A DNA stretch of 64,000 nucleotides from Pacificispira spongiicola (GTDB taxonomy: Bacteria; Pseudomonadota; Alphaproteobacteria; UBA8366; Aestuariispiraceae), in contig NZ_JABBNT010000004.1 in NCBI RefSeq assembly GCF_012926505.1, forward strand, positions 1 through 64,000, given 5' to 3'. Positions 25,227-34,436 of this stretch are shown piece by piece. The first letter of the stretch is position 1; every line of letters starts with the position of its first letter. The position numbers and the translations under genes are program-made. Under the pieces are notes generated by a model, which saw only the letters and a list, made by a program, of their open reading frames with translations, ran no database searches and was not told the DNA's origin.

Positions 25227-26320
25227 GGTTCGATCCTTCCTTCGAAAACGAAGACGTTTTGCGGATCGACGCCCAGGCGCACGGGCTGGCCGACTTCCGG
25301 CACCGAGGTCTGGGCCAGGCGGTCGGGCAGGATACGGTCGGTATAAACTTTCTCCCCGCCGGGCAGTTTTACGGAAAGGCGCAATCCCAACCCGTAATAG
25401 ATGACTTCGGCGACCGTGCCGGACAGAACGTTGCCGGCGGATTCGCCGTCGGCCAGTACGCGGATTTTTTCCGGTCGGATACCGGCGGTGACGGCAGCGC
25501 CTTTCGAAAAGGCGGTTTCCAGATCGGCATTCAGGGAAGCACCGTTCATGCCGATGACGGCCCGCGACCCATCGACACTGTCGATGGTGCCGTTCAGGAA
25601 ATTGGTCGTCCCGATAAAGTTCGCGACATAGGGCGATTTCGGATGATCGTAGAGGTCCTGCGGTTTGCCTTCCTGCGCGATCCGGCCCGCTTCCATGACG
25701 ACCACACGGTCGGACATGACCAGGGCTTCGGTCTGATCGTGGGTCACCATGATGAAGGTGATCCCGACCTTTTCATGCAGGTGTTTCAATTCGATCTGCA
25801 TCAACTCGCGCAGCTTCGCGTCCAGCGCGGAGAGCGGTTCGTCCAGCAGCAGGACCTTCGGGCGCCGGACGATGGCGCGGGCCAGCGCGATGCGCTGCCG
25901 CTGCCCGCCGGACAGTTGCTGGGGACGTTGATCGATCTTGTCCTGAAGTTCGACGAGCCGCAGCGCATCGATGACGCTCGTCTCGATCTCGCTCTTCCCC
26001 AGTTTCATCATTTTGAGGCCGTAGCCGACATTCTCGCCGATCGTCATATGCGGAAACAGCGCATAGTCTTGGAAGACCATATTGACCGCCCGGCGATAGG
26101 GCGGGTCCCAGGTGACATCCTTGTCCGCCAGCCGGATCGTGCCCGCGGTCGGTTTTTCGAATCCGCCGATCATGCGCAGCAGCGTGGACTTTCCACATCC
26201 CGACGGTCCCAAAAGGGTTACGAACTCCCCATCCTCGACAGACAGCGATACGTCGTCGACGCCAATGATCGTCGGACTGAAATGCTTGGAGAGATTCTCC
26301 AACTGGATAATTGCGGCCAT
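25223..26320 (-). CDS. Polyamine-type ABC transporter ATP-binding protein (PotA-like)
   Basis: The 365-residue ATPase has Walker [10 protein letters not shown], signature LSGGQRQR, Walker B VLLLDEPLSALD and switch His in VTHDQTEA. A C-terminal TOBE-type domain (from about 240) is typical of PotA/PotG. It powers uptake through the two downstream permeases. It lies 120 bp after the binding-protein gene; the gap holds a stable hairpin (26351-26385). Confidence 0.94.
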   Translation of the reverse strand: MAAIIQLENLSKHFSPTIIGVDDVSLSVEDGEFVTLLGPSGCGKSTLLRMIGGFEKPTAGTIRLADKDVTWDPPYRRAVNMVFQDYALFPHMTIGENVGYGLKMMKLGKSEIETSVIDALRLVELQDKIDQRPQQLSGGQRQRIALARAIVRRPKVLLLDEPLSALDAKLRELMQIELKHLHEKVGITFIMVTHDQTEALVMSDRVVVMEAGRIAQEGKPQDLYDHPKSPYVANFIGTTNFLNGTIDSVDGSRAVIGMNGASLNADLETAFSKGAAVTAGIRPEKIRVLADGESAGNVLSGTVAEVIYYGLGLRLSVKLPGGEKVYTDRILPDRLAQTSVPEVGQPVRLGVDPQNVFVFEGRIEP

Positions 26321-26350
26321 CTACCCTGTCCCCTGTTCCCGTCCGGGTTT

Positions 26351-26385
26351 CGGGTGCCGTTCCGATCTCGCGGAGACGGCACCCG
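26351..26385 (-). other. Intergenic hairpin after the binding-protein gene
   Basis: CGGGTGCCGT (26351-26360) and ACGGCACCCG (26376-26385) form a perfect 10-bp stem with a 15-nt loop. Placed just after the binding-protein gene and before the ATPase, it fits an RNA-stabilising or partial-termination element that keeps binding-protein levels above the other transporter parts. Confidence 0.5.
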
Positions 26386-26440
26386 GTACCGATTTTAACG
26401 CCCGACCCTTCGAAAATAGAAGGTTCGGATAACCAAACGA

Positions 26441-27484
26441 TTATTGAGCTTTCACCGCATTCCAGGCGTTGGTGTAGACCTCGAACCGGTCACCCAGCGG
26501 CGCCCACATCAGCAGGCTGTCCAGATAATCCGGATCGTCCTGATGCAGGGCCGCGAATTGTTCCGGCGTCATGCAGGATTTCGCCGCCGCCGCGTTGGAC
26601 GCGGAATAGCCGTTCACATTCGCCACGCCGCACTGACCCAGTTCGGACAATTGCATGTTCAGGAACTTGTAGGCGCAATCCTTGTTCGGCGTGCCTTTGA
26701 CCACCATCCAGCTGTCCATCCAGCCTTCGGCGCCTTCGGTCGGGATGAATTCCGTGACCTTGATGCCTTCATCGGCCAGCAGGCTGGACTGATACCCGGC
26801 CCAGGTGTTGGAAATGACGACTTCGCCCGCCTTATACAGGTCGACCAATTCGCCTGCCGTCGCCCAGTATTTACGGACCAGCGGCTTCTGTTCCGCCAGA
26901 GCTTCCTGCGCCTTGGCGATCTGTTCGTCGGTCAGTTCGTAGATATTCATATCGCCGTTCTTGCGCGCGGCGACATAGATCGCGCTTTTGTCGTCCCAAA
27001 GCGAGATTTTACCCTTCAGATCCTCACGCCACAGATCGGCGATGGAGGTCGGCGGAGTGGCGAACGCATCGTCCCGATACATGAAGGCGATCGCGCCCCA
27101 GGCATAGGGCATGCCGTAATATTCGCCGTCCTTTTGGATACCGTCCAAGGCGCGGAACTTCGGATAGATATCGTCCCAACCGGCGATCTTGCTGGTGTCC
27201 AACGGTTCCACGAAGTCCAGATCGATCATCAGTTTCGTCGTGTCGATCGACGGGATAATCAGGTCATAGACCCCGCCGCCGGCCGTCAGCTTCGGTGCGA
27301 AATCGTCGTTCGAACCGACATAGGTGGCGTTCACCTTGCAGCCGGATTCCTCTTCGAACTGGGTAATGAAGGACGGGTCGGTATAGCCTTCCCAGGTCAG
27401 GACGTTCAGGGTTTCTTCGGCCATCGCGGTGCTGGCGGACGCCGCCAGCAGGAAGGCGCTGCATGCTAAAAACTTGGATCTCAT
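26441..27484 (-). CDS. Polyamine-type ABC transporter substrate-binding protein
   Basis: The 347-residue periplasmic protein has a Sec signal (MRSKFLACSAFLLAASASTAMA, cleaved near residue 22) and the PotD/PotF-type fold: LNVLTWEGYTDPSFI at the mature N-terminus, YDLIIPSIDTTKLM and PYAWGAIAFMYR. The YDLIxPS segment and WEGY are family hallmarks. The ligand cannot be read from sequence; neighbouring genes point to an amine. It is the first of four transporter genes and lies 33 bp after the sigma-54 activator. Confidence 0.92.
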   Translation of the reverse strand: MRSKFLACSAFLLAASASTAMAEETLNVLTWEGYTDPSFITQFEEESGCKVNATYVGSNDDFAPKLTAGGGVYDLIIPSIDTTKLMIDLDFVEPLDTSKIAGWDDIYPKFRALDGIQKDGEYYGMPYAWGAIAFMYRDDAFATPPTSIADLWREDLKGKISLWDDKSAIYVAARKNGDMNIYELTDEQIAKAQEALAEQKPLVRKYWATAGELVDLYKAGEVVISNTWAGYQSSLLADEGIKVTEFIPTEGAEGWMDSWMVVKGTPNKDCAYKFLNMQLSELGQCGVANVNGYSASNAAAAKSCMTPEQFAALHQDDPDYLDSLLMWAPLGDRFEVYTNAWNAVKAQ

Positions 27485-27517
27485 TTTAACTCGCTCCTCT
27501 GTTCTTCGTGGTGCCGT

Positions 27518-28906
27518 TTACTGGTTTTTTCTGGTTTTACGGGAAATGGTGCCGATATCGACACCAAGCGCGGCAGCCGCTTTCCGCTTACTGCCGTGAA
27601 TACGGATCGCGTCTTCGATGATCCGTAATTCGTAGTCCGCGACTGCGTCGCGGAGGGATGTTCTTTCCGCCAGCGGGGGCGTTTCCGGTAGGGTTTCCTG
27701 AAGGGGTGCATTCGGCGCATTCAGGTCCAGTTCCATTAACCGCCTGGGCAGTTCGTCGATATCCTCGCCCAAGACGGAAATCTGAAGCATCAGATTCCAC
27801 AATTCCCGGATATTGCCGGGATATTGGTACAGGCGCAGGCGGTCGCGCAGGTCGTCGGACAGGTCCAACGGGACCGAGCGGCGCTGATTGATCGCCGTCA
27901 GGAATTTCTCGATCAGGTGTTCCAGAAGTTCCGGCACCTCGCGCAGCGGGCGCATCGGCATGTTCACGACGGCCAGCCGGTAATACAGGTCCAGCCGGAA
28001 TCGCCGTTCGTCGGCCAGCGCCAGTAGGTCGCGGTTGGTCGCGGAAATCACTCGAACATTGACCCGGCGCGACCGTGTGCCGCCGATGCGCATGATCACC
28101 CCGTCCTCCAGGAAGGACAGCAGCTTTGCCTGCAACGGCAAGGGGATTTCACCGATTTCGTCCAGGAACAGCGTGCCGCCTTCGGCGGATTCGATCAGTC
28201 CCTTCTTGCCTTCCACCGACGCGCCGGTGAAAGCGCCCTTCTCGTATCCGAACAGTTCGGATTCGAACAGGCTTTCCGGGATCGCCGCGCAATTGACGGC
28301 GACGAAGGGGTCGGTGCCGTTGGCGACGAAATTGTGCAGGTAGCGGGCCATTTCCGTCTTACCCACGCCGGACTCGCCGGTGATGATGATCCGCGCCCCT
28401 TGCAGCAAGGCGCGCTCGCCGCGTGCCATCATGCGGTCCAGCCAGGGGGAGATGCTGCGCTGGCGGGCGAAGTCCGGGCGCAGGCGGCGTTCGTTGACGG
28501 CGTGAAAGCCCGCTTCCGATCGTTGGCCGGATGCTTGACGCCGGGCATGGTCGAAGACGGCGAGATCGCGCAGGGTCAAAACATAACCGGCATCCGCTTC
28601 CGGCGGTCCCGCCCGGCGCAATGTCACGAAAATCGCACCGACGGTTTCCCCGCGGAGGATCAGGTTGCCGCTGCGCCCGGCCTCCAGCATCTCCAGGATC
28701 AGCGTCCAGTTCAGATCGGATTCCCGACAGACCGCGACGAAATCCTGGCCGACGATTCCTGTCGGATCGAAACCGGCAATGGTCCCCGCCTCGCGGTTGC
28801 AGAAGGCGACGATGCCCGCGTCGTTCAGGACAATCAGACCGTCGGGCAGCGCGTCCAGGGATGCGGTGACGTCGAACGGGGTCGATGGGGTTTGGTTCCG
28901 TGTCAT
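27518..28906 (-). CDS. Sigma-54-dependent activator with N-terminal PAS domain
   Basis: The 462-residue bacterial enhancer-binding protein has an N-terminal PAS-like sensor (about 12-115). Its AAA+ domain carries Walker A GESGVGKT (177-184), GAFTGA (224-229) for sigma-54 contact and Walker B GGTLFLDEIGE. A Fis-type helix-turn-helix closes the protein (SKRKAAAALGVDIGTISRK). There is no receiver domain, so the signal is probably a small molecule or a partner protein. I choose ATG 28906, which has GGAGAG upstream. It lies inside the P450/glutamine-synthetase/transporter cluster that also ends with a sigma-54 gene, so local control is likely. Confidence 0.92.
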   Translation of the reverse strand: MTRNQTPSTPFDVTASLDALPDGLIVLNDAGIVAFCNREAGTIAGFDPTGIVGQDFVAVCRESDLNWTLILEMLEAGRSGNLILRGETVGAIFVTLRRAGPPEADAGYVLTLRDLAVFDHARRQASGQRSEAGFHAVNERRLRPDFARQRSISPWLDRMMARGERALLQGARIIITGESGVGKTEMARYLHNFVANGTDPFVAVNCAAIPESLFESELFGYEKGAFTGASVEGKKGLIESAEGGTLFLDEIGEIPLPLQAKLLSFLEDGVIMRIGGTRSRRVNVRVISATNRDLLALADERRFRLDLYYRLAVVNMPMRPLREVPELLEHLIEKFLTAINQRRSVPLDLSDDLRDRLRLYQYPGNIRELWNLMLQISVLGEDIDELPRRLMELDLNAPNAPLQETLPETPPLAERTSLRDAVADYELRIIEDAIRIHGSKRKAAAALGVDIGTISRKTRKNQ

Positions 28907-28924
28907 CGGTTTCTCTCCCATCGC

Positions 28925-30118
28925 CTATCGCTCCGCCCGGAGTTTGACGAGAGAGTCCCGCGTCTCGCCGGCGCCCGCCGATCCCATCCGGGGCCGCAGA
29001 CTGAGGACGAGATAGTCGTTGCCGCGCAGCGTAAGCGGCCGCGCGGTCAATTCGGCACGCAGGTTCGAACCGGCCCCCGGAATGCCGACCGGGAATATCC
29101 GGTTCGGATGCCGAGGAATTGTCGACGCGGTCGAGGAAAACAGCGCCGACAGGCCGGATGGCAGATCAATCAGATCCTTCAAATTGCGTTCCGGCAGAAT
29201 ATCCGGGGTCACGTGCAGCAATTCTTCGGCGGCAAGATTGATGCGCAGGATGGCTCCGTCTCGGTCGACGACCAAAACGGCATCCGGCACGGCCTCGATA
29301 ATGCTGCGCAGCGTGTCGATTTCTTCGCGCAGCCCCGCCGCGCGGCGGGCATGTTTGGACACGTCGCGAACGGTTCCCCACATGCGGTAGAGGCGATTGC
29401 CCCGGATATGGCCGCGGACGTCGTTTTCGACCTCGATATACATGCCGTCATAACGCAGGTCGCGGGACGGGGCGCCGTTCACATCGAAATTCGCGCGGAT
29501 CAGGCTGCGCACGAAGGTTTCGTTTTCCGGGCTGCGCTGGAAGGTTTCGTGAACCGGGCGCAGGTTGAAGTCCTCGCCTTCCGGGGTGCGGTACAGGCGT
29601 GCCATCGCATCGTTGCAGAACCGCCAGCGCGGGCCGTTCTCGAAAACTTGCCGGACGATTTCTTGCTCCGGCGCGGACAGGTCCAGCGGTTCGCGCCATT
29701 CCATGCACCAGCCCGCATCGTCCGACGCGGCCAGGATCGACGACAGGATCTCGTTTTCTTCCGCCAGACGGGCGACATCGTCCAGGGAGCCGCCTTGCCG
29801 CCATTTCACCAGCCGCAGGCAGGCGCCGTGGTTGGCGTCGTCATACAGTGTCGCCACGGCGGTGGTGGAAATCGTCGGGCCGCCCGTGGCCCGGCGCAGG
29901 TCCAGACGCACGACATGCGGACCGGGCCGGGTCTGGGCGAACAGCCCTTCCAATCGTTCGCGGGACGGCAGCGGGTAGATGTCGGACCAGGGGGCGCCCG
30001 TCATCTCTCCCGCTGCAAGGCCCATCGCGGCCTCCTGGGTCGGGCAGACATGGAGAATCGACCCGTCGCGGCACAGAATGTCCGTCATTTCCGTCACGGT
30101 CGTCGCGTCTTTTCCCAT
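28925..30118 (-). CDS. PAS-domain protein of unknown role, partner of the activator
   Basis: The 397-residue protein appears to have three PAS-like parts: about 10-110, about 130-260 and about 270-370. The last begins REEIDTLRSIIEAVPDAVLVVDRDG. No kinase, GGDEF or DNA-binding domain follows, so it may sense a ligand and pass the signal by protein contact. It lies 18 bp upstream of the sigma-54 activator gene and 27 bp after a glutamine-synthetase-like gene, which suggests a sensory partner for that activator. Start at ATG 30118 with AAGGGA upstream. Confidence 0.78.
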   Translation of the reverse strand: MGKDATTVTEMTDILCRDGSILHVCPTQEAAMGLAAGEMTGAPWSDIYPLPSRERLEGLFAQTRPGPHVVRLDLRRATGGPTISTTAVATLYDDANHGACLRLVKWRQGGSLDDVARLAEENEILSSILAASDDAGWCMEWREPLDLSAPEQEIVRQVFENGPRWRFCNDAMARLYRTPEGEDFNLRPVHETFQRSPENETFVRSLIRANFDVNGAPSRDLRYDGMYIEVENDVRGHIRGNRLYRMWGTVRDVSKHARRAAGLREEIDTLRSIIEAVPDAVLVVDRDGAILRINLAAEELLHVTPDILPERNLKDLIDLPSGLSALFSSTASTIPRHPNRIFPVGIPGAGSNLRAELTARPLTLRGNDYLVLSLRPRMGSAGAGETRDSLVKLRAER

Positions 30119-30145
30119 GTCCAGTCCCTTCAAGTCAGCTTTGGG

Positions 30146-31624
30146 TTACGGCAGGCAGTGCAGATACCTTTCCACATCCCAATTGGTGACCTCTCTTAAG
30201 AACCGCGTCCACTCATCTTGTTTGTATTCGTCGTAAACTTCGTAAAGTCGGCCCGGCATGGCGGAGCGGACGACCTCATCCTGTTTCAACGCATCGAGCG
30301 CGTCGCGCAGGTTCAGCGGGATCAGTTTGACGTCGCCGCCGGACTGCCAGACCTCCGTCACGTTGCGGTCTTCCGGCTTGCCCGGATCGATCTTGTTGCG
30401 GATGCCGTCGTCCATCGCCTTCAACAGTGCGCCGCAGAACAGATGCGGGTTGACCATGCTGTCCACCGCCCGGAATTCCATGCGGTCGGGGGAGGAAATG
30501 CGGATGGTGCAGGACCGGTTCTGCAGGCCCCAATTGGCGCCGATCGGCGCCCATAGGCCGAAATCGTTGAATCGGCGGTAACTGTTGACCGTCGATGCGC
30601 CGATGGCGGTCAGGGCGTCGATATGCTTGATCGCGCCGCCCAGAACCCAATGGCCGAGTTCCGACGGCAACCAGCCGCCATCCGTGCCTTCGAATTCGTT
30701 CGTGCCGCCGACGGAATACATCCAGTTTTCTTCCATCCCCGGCAATTCGCCCGGTACGATCTGCTGAACCTCGCGTTCGCCCCCCAACCAGATGGAGCAG
30801 TTGTGGTGACAGCCGTTGGCCGCGTAGCCCATGTAAGGCTTGGACATGAAGCAGGCGATCAGCCCGTGCTGGCGCGCCACTTCCGCGCAAATCTGGCGGT
30901 AGGTCGTCATGCGGTCGCAGGTCGCTAGCATGTCGTCGAACTGATAGTTCAGTTCGATCTGACCCGGCGCGTCCTCGCAGTCGCCCTGGATCATGTCCAG
31001 GCCCATGGCGCGGGCGTAATCGGATACCTGCATCCAGATCGTCCGGGCGCTTTCGAACTGCCCGATGTGATAGGCCAGGGGTTCCGTGATTCCTTCGAAC
31101 GGGCGGACCTCGCCGTCTTTCGGCTTCAGCCACAGCATTTCCGGTTCCATGCCAACCCTGACATGCAGGCCGTTATGCGCTTCCCGGAAGTCGCGATCGA
31201 ACCGCTTCAGGTTGCCGCGCGTGTCGTATTCGTAATATTCACCCGGATGATTGGGATCTTCCAAGCCGTAGAACAGGGTGCAGAAAACGCGGGCGACGCG
31301 CTTGTCCCAGGGCAATTGGACGAAGGTGTCGGGATCGGGCAGCGCGATGCATTCCATGGCATTGGCGTCGAACCCGATCAAGTTGCCCTGAAAATCCGGC
31401 AACACGTTGGTGACGCCGCCCATCCAGGTCTGTACCCCTTTACGGGACTGCGTTTCCCAATGGCGGGACGGCGCGGCCTTGCCCATCACGCGACCGGTGA
31501 TGGAGATATATTGATAGTAGATATAGTCGACACCCAGCGCGTCGATCTTCGCGCGCACACGGGCGACTTGTTCGGCGCGGCCGGGGGTATCAAGTTCGCG
31601 GTGGTAATCGGTATTCGTGTTCAT
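30146..31624 (-). CDS. Glutamine-synthetase-like gamma-glutamyl ligase (paralogue 1)
   Basis: The 492-residue protein has the glutamine synthetase catalytic set: metal ligands in GMEPEML and EDAPGQIELNY, His in NGCHHNCSIWL, NSYRRF, substrate Arg in NRSCTIRI and MEFRAVDSMVNPHL. Non-housekeeping members of this fold join glutamate to amines (PuuA-type putrescine ligases, gamma-glutamylmethylamide synthetase). A polyamine-type transporter and PuuC-like dehydrogenase nearby favour an amine substrate. A second, diverged paralogue precedes it by 45 bp. True glutamine synthesis is less likely because no glnB or ntr genes adjoin. Confidence 0.88.
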   Translation of the reverse strand: MNTNTDYHRELDTPGRAEQVARVRAKIDALGVDYIYYQYISITGRVMGKAAPSRHWETQSRKGVQTWMGGVTNVLPDFQGNLIGFDANAMECIALPDPDTFVQLPWDKRVARVFCTLFYGLEDPNHPGEYYEYDTRGNLKRFDRDFREAHNGLHVRVGMEPEMLWLKPKDGEVRPFEGITEPLAYHIGQFESARTIWMQVSDYARAMGLDMIQGDCEDAPGQIELNYQFDDMLATCDRMTTYRQICAEVARQHGLIACFMSKPYMGYAANGCHHNCSIWLGGEREVQQIVPGELPGMEENWMYSVGGTNEFEGTDGGWLPSELGHWVLGGAIKHIDALTAIGASTVNSYRRFNDFGLWAPIGANWGLQNRSCTIRISSPDRMEFRAVDSMVNPHLFCGALLKAMDDGIRNKIDPGKPEDRNVTEVWQSGGDVKLIPLNLRDALDALKQDEVVRSAMPGRLYEVYDEYKQDEWTRFLREVTNWDVERYLHCLP

Positions 31625-31669
31625 CGTTCATCCCTGCTTCTGGTGGTTCTTCTTTGAGTCGTTTGGGCG

Positions 31670-32986
31670 TTATCCTTCGAGGTAACGGGCGCGTTCCTCG
31701 TCGCTGACCGCGCGGGCCAGGCTGGTATATTCGGACCGGCAGGCCGCGACGTAATTGTCCGTGAAGGCCGTCCCGAAAATGCGCTTCGCATGGTCGGATG
31801 CCGCCAGATTGTCCGCTGCCTCCACAAGATCGCGGGGGAAGCGCCGCGCGCCTTCCGGCACGAAATCGGGATGGGCGGCGGCCGTCGCGGGCGGTGTGGC
31901 AAGGCCGCGTTCGATCCCGTCCAGCCCGGCGCCCAGCATCAGGGCCATGGTCAGATAGGGGTTGCAGTCGGCGGGCGGCACGCGGAATTCCAGGCGGGCG
32001 CGGTCGTCCTTATGCGGCACGGACCGGACGGCGACCGTGAACGGATATTCCGCCCAGGTCAGAGATTTGGGGGCCCAACTGCCGGGGGCGAGACGGCGAT
32101 AGGCATTCACCGTCGATGTGCACATGGCAAACGCTTCCGGCACGATTTCCATCATGCCCGCAATGAACGTGCCCGCCAGATCGTTGGTCTTGCCGTCCGG
32201 ATCGGAAAACAGGTTCGCCCCCGTCTTCGCGTCGCGCAGGCTCATCACGCAATGGCCGCCGATAGCGGGGTAGTCGTTCCCCATATGCGGCATGAAGGTG
32301 ATCGTCTTGCCGTGCTTACGGGCGTAGCTGCGCGCAGCGAGGCGCAGGAAGGACGCGTCGTCCGCCGCCCGCAGGCCTTCCGTCGCGGCCAGCGTCGCTT
32401 CCAGGCAGCCGGGCCCCAATTCAACGCCCAAACCATAAAGGGATACGCCGTGACCGAGGATTTCCGCCTCCAGTCCTGCGATGAAGTCGGCATAGGTATT
32501 GGCCGTCGCCCCGGACCAGCATTTGTTGTCCGGTGCGTATTTGCCCAGCGCGCCGAAACCCTTTTCACGGATCGTGGTTTCCGTTTCGTCGAGGATCAGC
32601 AATTCGAACTCGAACCCGGCATCGACCGTGTAGCCCATGGCGGCGGCGCGTTCGATCTGCTTGCGCAGAACCTGTCGCGGCATCACCTCCTTCGCCTCGC
32701 CCGATAGTTCCGCGATGACGGTGACCGCTTTCGGCTCGGACGGGTTGGCACGCATGGAAGACGGGTCGATGTCGACCGTTTCGGTGAAATAGGACGTGCC
32801 GCCGAACAGCGTGTCGCCGCTGTCCCAATAGGCGATGACATTGGCAAATCGGGGGTCGCCCGCCCAATGCAGGAACTGTTCGCGGCGCAAGCGGCGTTCC
32901 CGGAAGACGGACGCGTAATCGAACTGGCCGACATGGATGATGTCTGCGTCGAATTTGTCCAAGGCGGCTTTCAAATCGTCGGTCAT
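31670..32986 (-). CDS. Glutamine-synthetase-like ligase (paralogue 2)
   Basis: The 438-residue protein shares the glutamine synthetase fold: GFEFELLIL, GPGCLEATL, GGHCVMSL, NAYRRL, and LEFRVPPADCNPYL near the end. The second metal segment reads GPGCLEATL where the family usually has a GQ-x-E pattern, so its chemistry or partner may differ from paralogue 1. Start at ATG 32986, with GAGG upstream and 7 bp after the reductase stop. Having two different ligase-type proteins in one operon suggests either a hetero-oligomer or two substrates. Confidence 0.87.
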   Translation of the reverse strand: MTDDLKAALDKFDADIIHVGQFDYASVFRERRLRREQFLHWAGDPRFANVIAYWDSGDTLFGGTSYFTETVDIDPSSMRANPSEPKAVTVIAELSGEAKEVMPRQVLRKQIERAAAMGYTVDAGFEFELLILDETETTIREKGFGALGKYAPDNKCWSGATANTYADFIAGLEAEILGHGVSLYGLGVELGPGCLEATLAATEGLRAADDASFLRLAARSYARKHGKTITFMPHMGNDYPAIGGHCVMSLRDAKTGANLFSDPDGKTNDLAGTFIAGMMEIVPEAFAMCTSTVNAYRRLAPGSWAPKSLTWAEYPFTVAVRSVPHKDDRARLEFRVPPADCNPYLTMALMLGAGLDGIERGLATPPATAAAHPDFVPEGARRFPRDLVEAADNLAASDHAKRIFGTAFTDNYVAACRSEYTSLARAVSDEERARYLEG

Positions 32987-32993
32987 GGTTTCC

Positions 32994-34211
32994 TCAAACG
33001 GCTGCGAAAGGGGTCGATGCATCGGCGATGCGGGACCGGTGTTTTGCGAGACTGGCGGGGTTGGCACCCAGGCCGACGATACCGACGATGCGGTCGTCGC
33101 GGGCATATTCGACAATGACCGGCTCGGTGCCGACCCGGCTCAAATCGCCTTCGATGACTGTTTGCGTTTCCGCCAAGGTCGGCGCGCCGAAGGCCTGCAG
33201 CCGCATGCCGTATTGGTCGCTCCAGAAGCTCGGCATCGGCGCGAAGGCGGCGTCCGGCTCCTTGCCGTCGGTCAGGGCGGCGATGCTTTCGGCGGCACGT
33301 TTCGCGGTGACGCCGGGGATGCTCCAATGTTCGACACGACGGGGAACGGTGTCGAATATCGGATTGGGGAAGCGGGCGACATCGCCGACGGCCAACAGGT
33401 TTTCCGTCCCCGCCGCGACCATGCGTCCGTCGACCAGAACCCCATCTTCCAGATCGGCGCCTGTACCGGACAGCCATTCCGTGTTGGGGCGTGACCCCAT
33501 GGCCTCGACCACCAGATCGGTTTCGATGCGTTGCCCGTCATCCAGGATGGCGCTGCCGTCCGTGAAACTTTCGACGAAACGCCCCAGGATCAGATGAACC
33601 CCGTTTGCGCGATGCAATTGCGCCATCGCGGCGGCGACCCGCGCGCCCAGGGCCTTCAACATCGGTTGCGGCGTCGGGTCGACCAGCGTCACCGACAGAC
33701 CAAGCTTGCGGGCGGTCGCGGCGATTTCACAGCCGATGAATCCCGCGCCGACGATCAGCAGACGTTTGCCCGGTTGCAGTTCCGCGGCGAGCCCTTGGGC
33801 ATCGTCGAAACTGCGCAGCACATGGCGGACGCTTTCCATTCCCGGTATCGGTAGGCGGCGCGGCCGCAGCCCCGTCGCGGCAATGATCCATTCGCCCCGC
33901 ACCAAGGATCCGTCCGACAGCCGGACACCGTCACTTTCCACGCCGGTGACCGCCCGGCCGAGGCGCAGGTTGACGTCTTCCGGGTTCAGGCGGCTGCGCA
34001 GTAGCAGTTTTTCGAACACCGCGTCCGGCGGCGCGCTGCCGTCTGCGAGGGCCTGGATGGCTTCCTTCGACAGGGGCGGGCGGTTGTAAGGCGGATGGGA
34101 TTCCGCGCCGACAAGCGTGACGCGGGCATCGGGGCGCAATGCGACAATCGCTTCCGCCGTGCGCAGACCGGCGAGGGATGCCCCCACGATGATGATGGAA
34201 GGTCCGCTCAT
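32994..34211 (-). CDS. FAD-dependent ferredoxin reductase of the P450 system
   Basis: The 405-residue flavoprotein has two dinucleotide-binding motifs: an FAD site IIIVGASLAGLRTAEAI (6-22) and an NAD(P)H site LLIVGAGFIGCEIAATA (about 150). It also has the FAD-closing LLAVGDVARFPNP. It resembles putidaredoxin-reductase-type enzymes. It should pass electrons from NAD(P)H to the 61-residue ferredoxin encoded 10 bp upstream and on to the P450 encoded before that. Confidence 0.92.
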   Translation of the reverse strand: MSGPSIIIVGASLAGLRTAEAIVALRPDARVTLVGAESHPPYNRPPLSKEAIQALADGSAPPDAVFEKLLLRSRLNPEDVNLRLGRAVTGVESDGVRLSDGSLVRGEWIIAATGLRPRRLPIPGMESVRHVLRSFDDAQGLAAELQPGKRLLIVGAGFIGCEIAATARKLGLSVTLVDPTPQPMLKALGARVAAAMAQLHRANGVHLILGRFVESFTDGSAILDDGQRIETDLVVEAMGSRPNTEWLSGTGADLEDGVLVDGRMVAAGTENLLAVGDVARFPNPIFDTVPRRVEHWSIPGVTAKRAAESIAALTDGKEPDAAFAPMPSFWSDQYGMRLQAFGAPTLAETQTVIEGDLSRVGTEPVIVEYARDDRIVGIVGLGANPASLAKHRSRIADASTPFAAV

Positions 34212-34221
34212 CCCCGCCCCG

Positions 34222-34407
34222 TCAGCTTATGATGATCGCTTGTTCGGGACAGGCGTCGGCGGCGGCTTCCGCATCGGCGCGCAGCCCTTCGTCGGGATCG
34301 GTTACCCAGACAAGGCTGCCGTCATCCGCGAAGGAAAAAACCTCGGGCGCGGCGATGACACATTGGCCGTGCAGCAAACAGATCGTCAGATCGACATCGA
34401 TTTTCAT
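34222..34407 (-). CDS. [3Fe-4S]-type ferredoxin for the P450
   Basis: The 61-residue ferredoxin has Cys10, Cys16 and Cys53 in the pattern CLLHGQC...ACPEQAI. His replaces the fourth ligand position, as in P450-linked [3Fe-4S] ferredoxins with CxxHxxC. It starts at ATG 34407 with GAGGA upstream, 29 bp after the P450 stop, and ends 10 bp before the reductase. It should carry single electrons from the reductase to the P450. Confidence 0.92.
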   Translation of the reverse strand: MKIDVDLTICLLHGQCVIAAPEVFSFADDGSLVWVTDPDEGLRADAEAAADACPEQAIIIS

Positions 34408-34436
34408 GGCGGTTTCCTCTTCCCTGTTCCCGTTCG

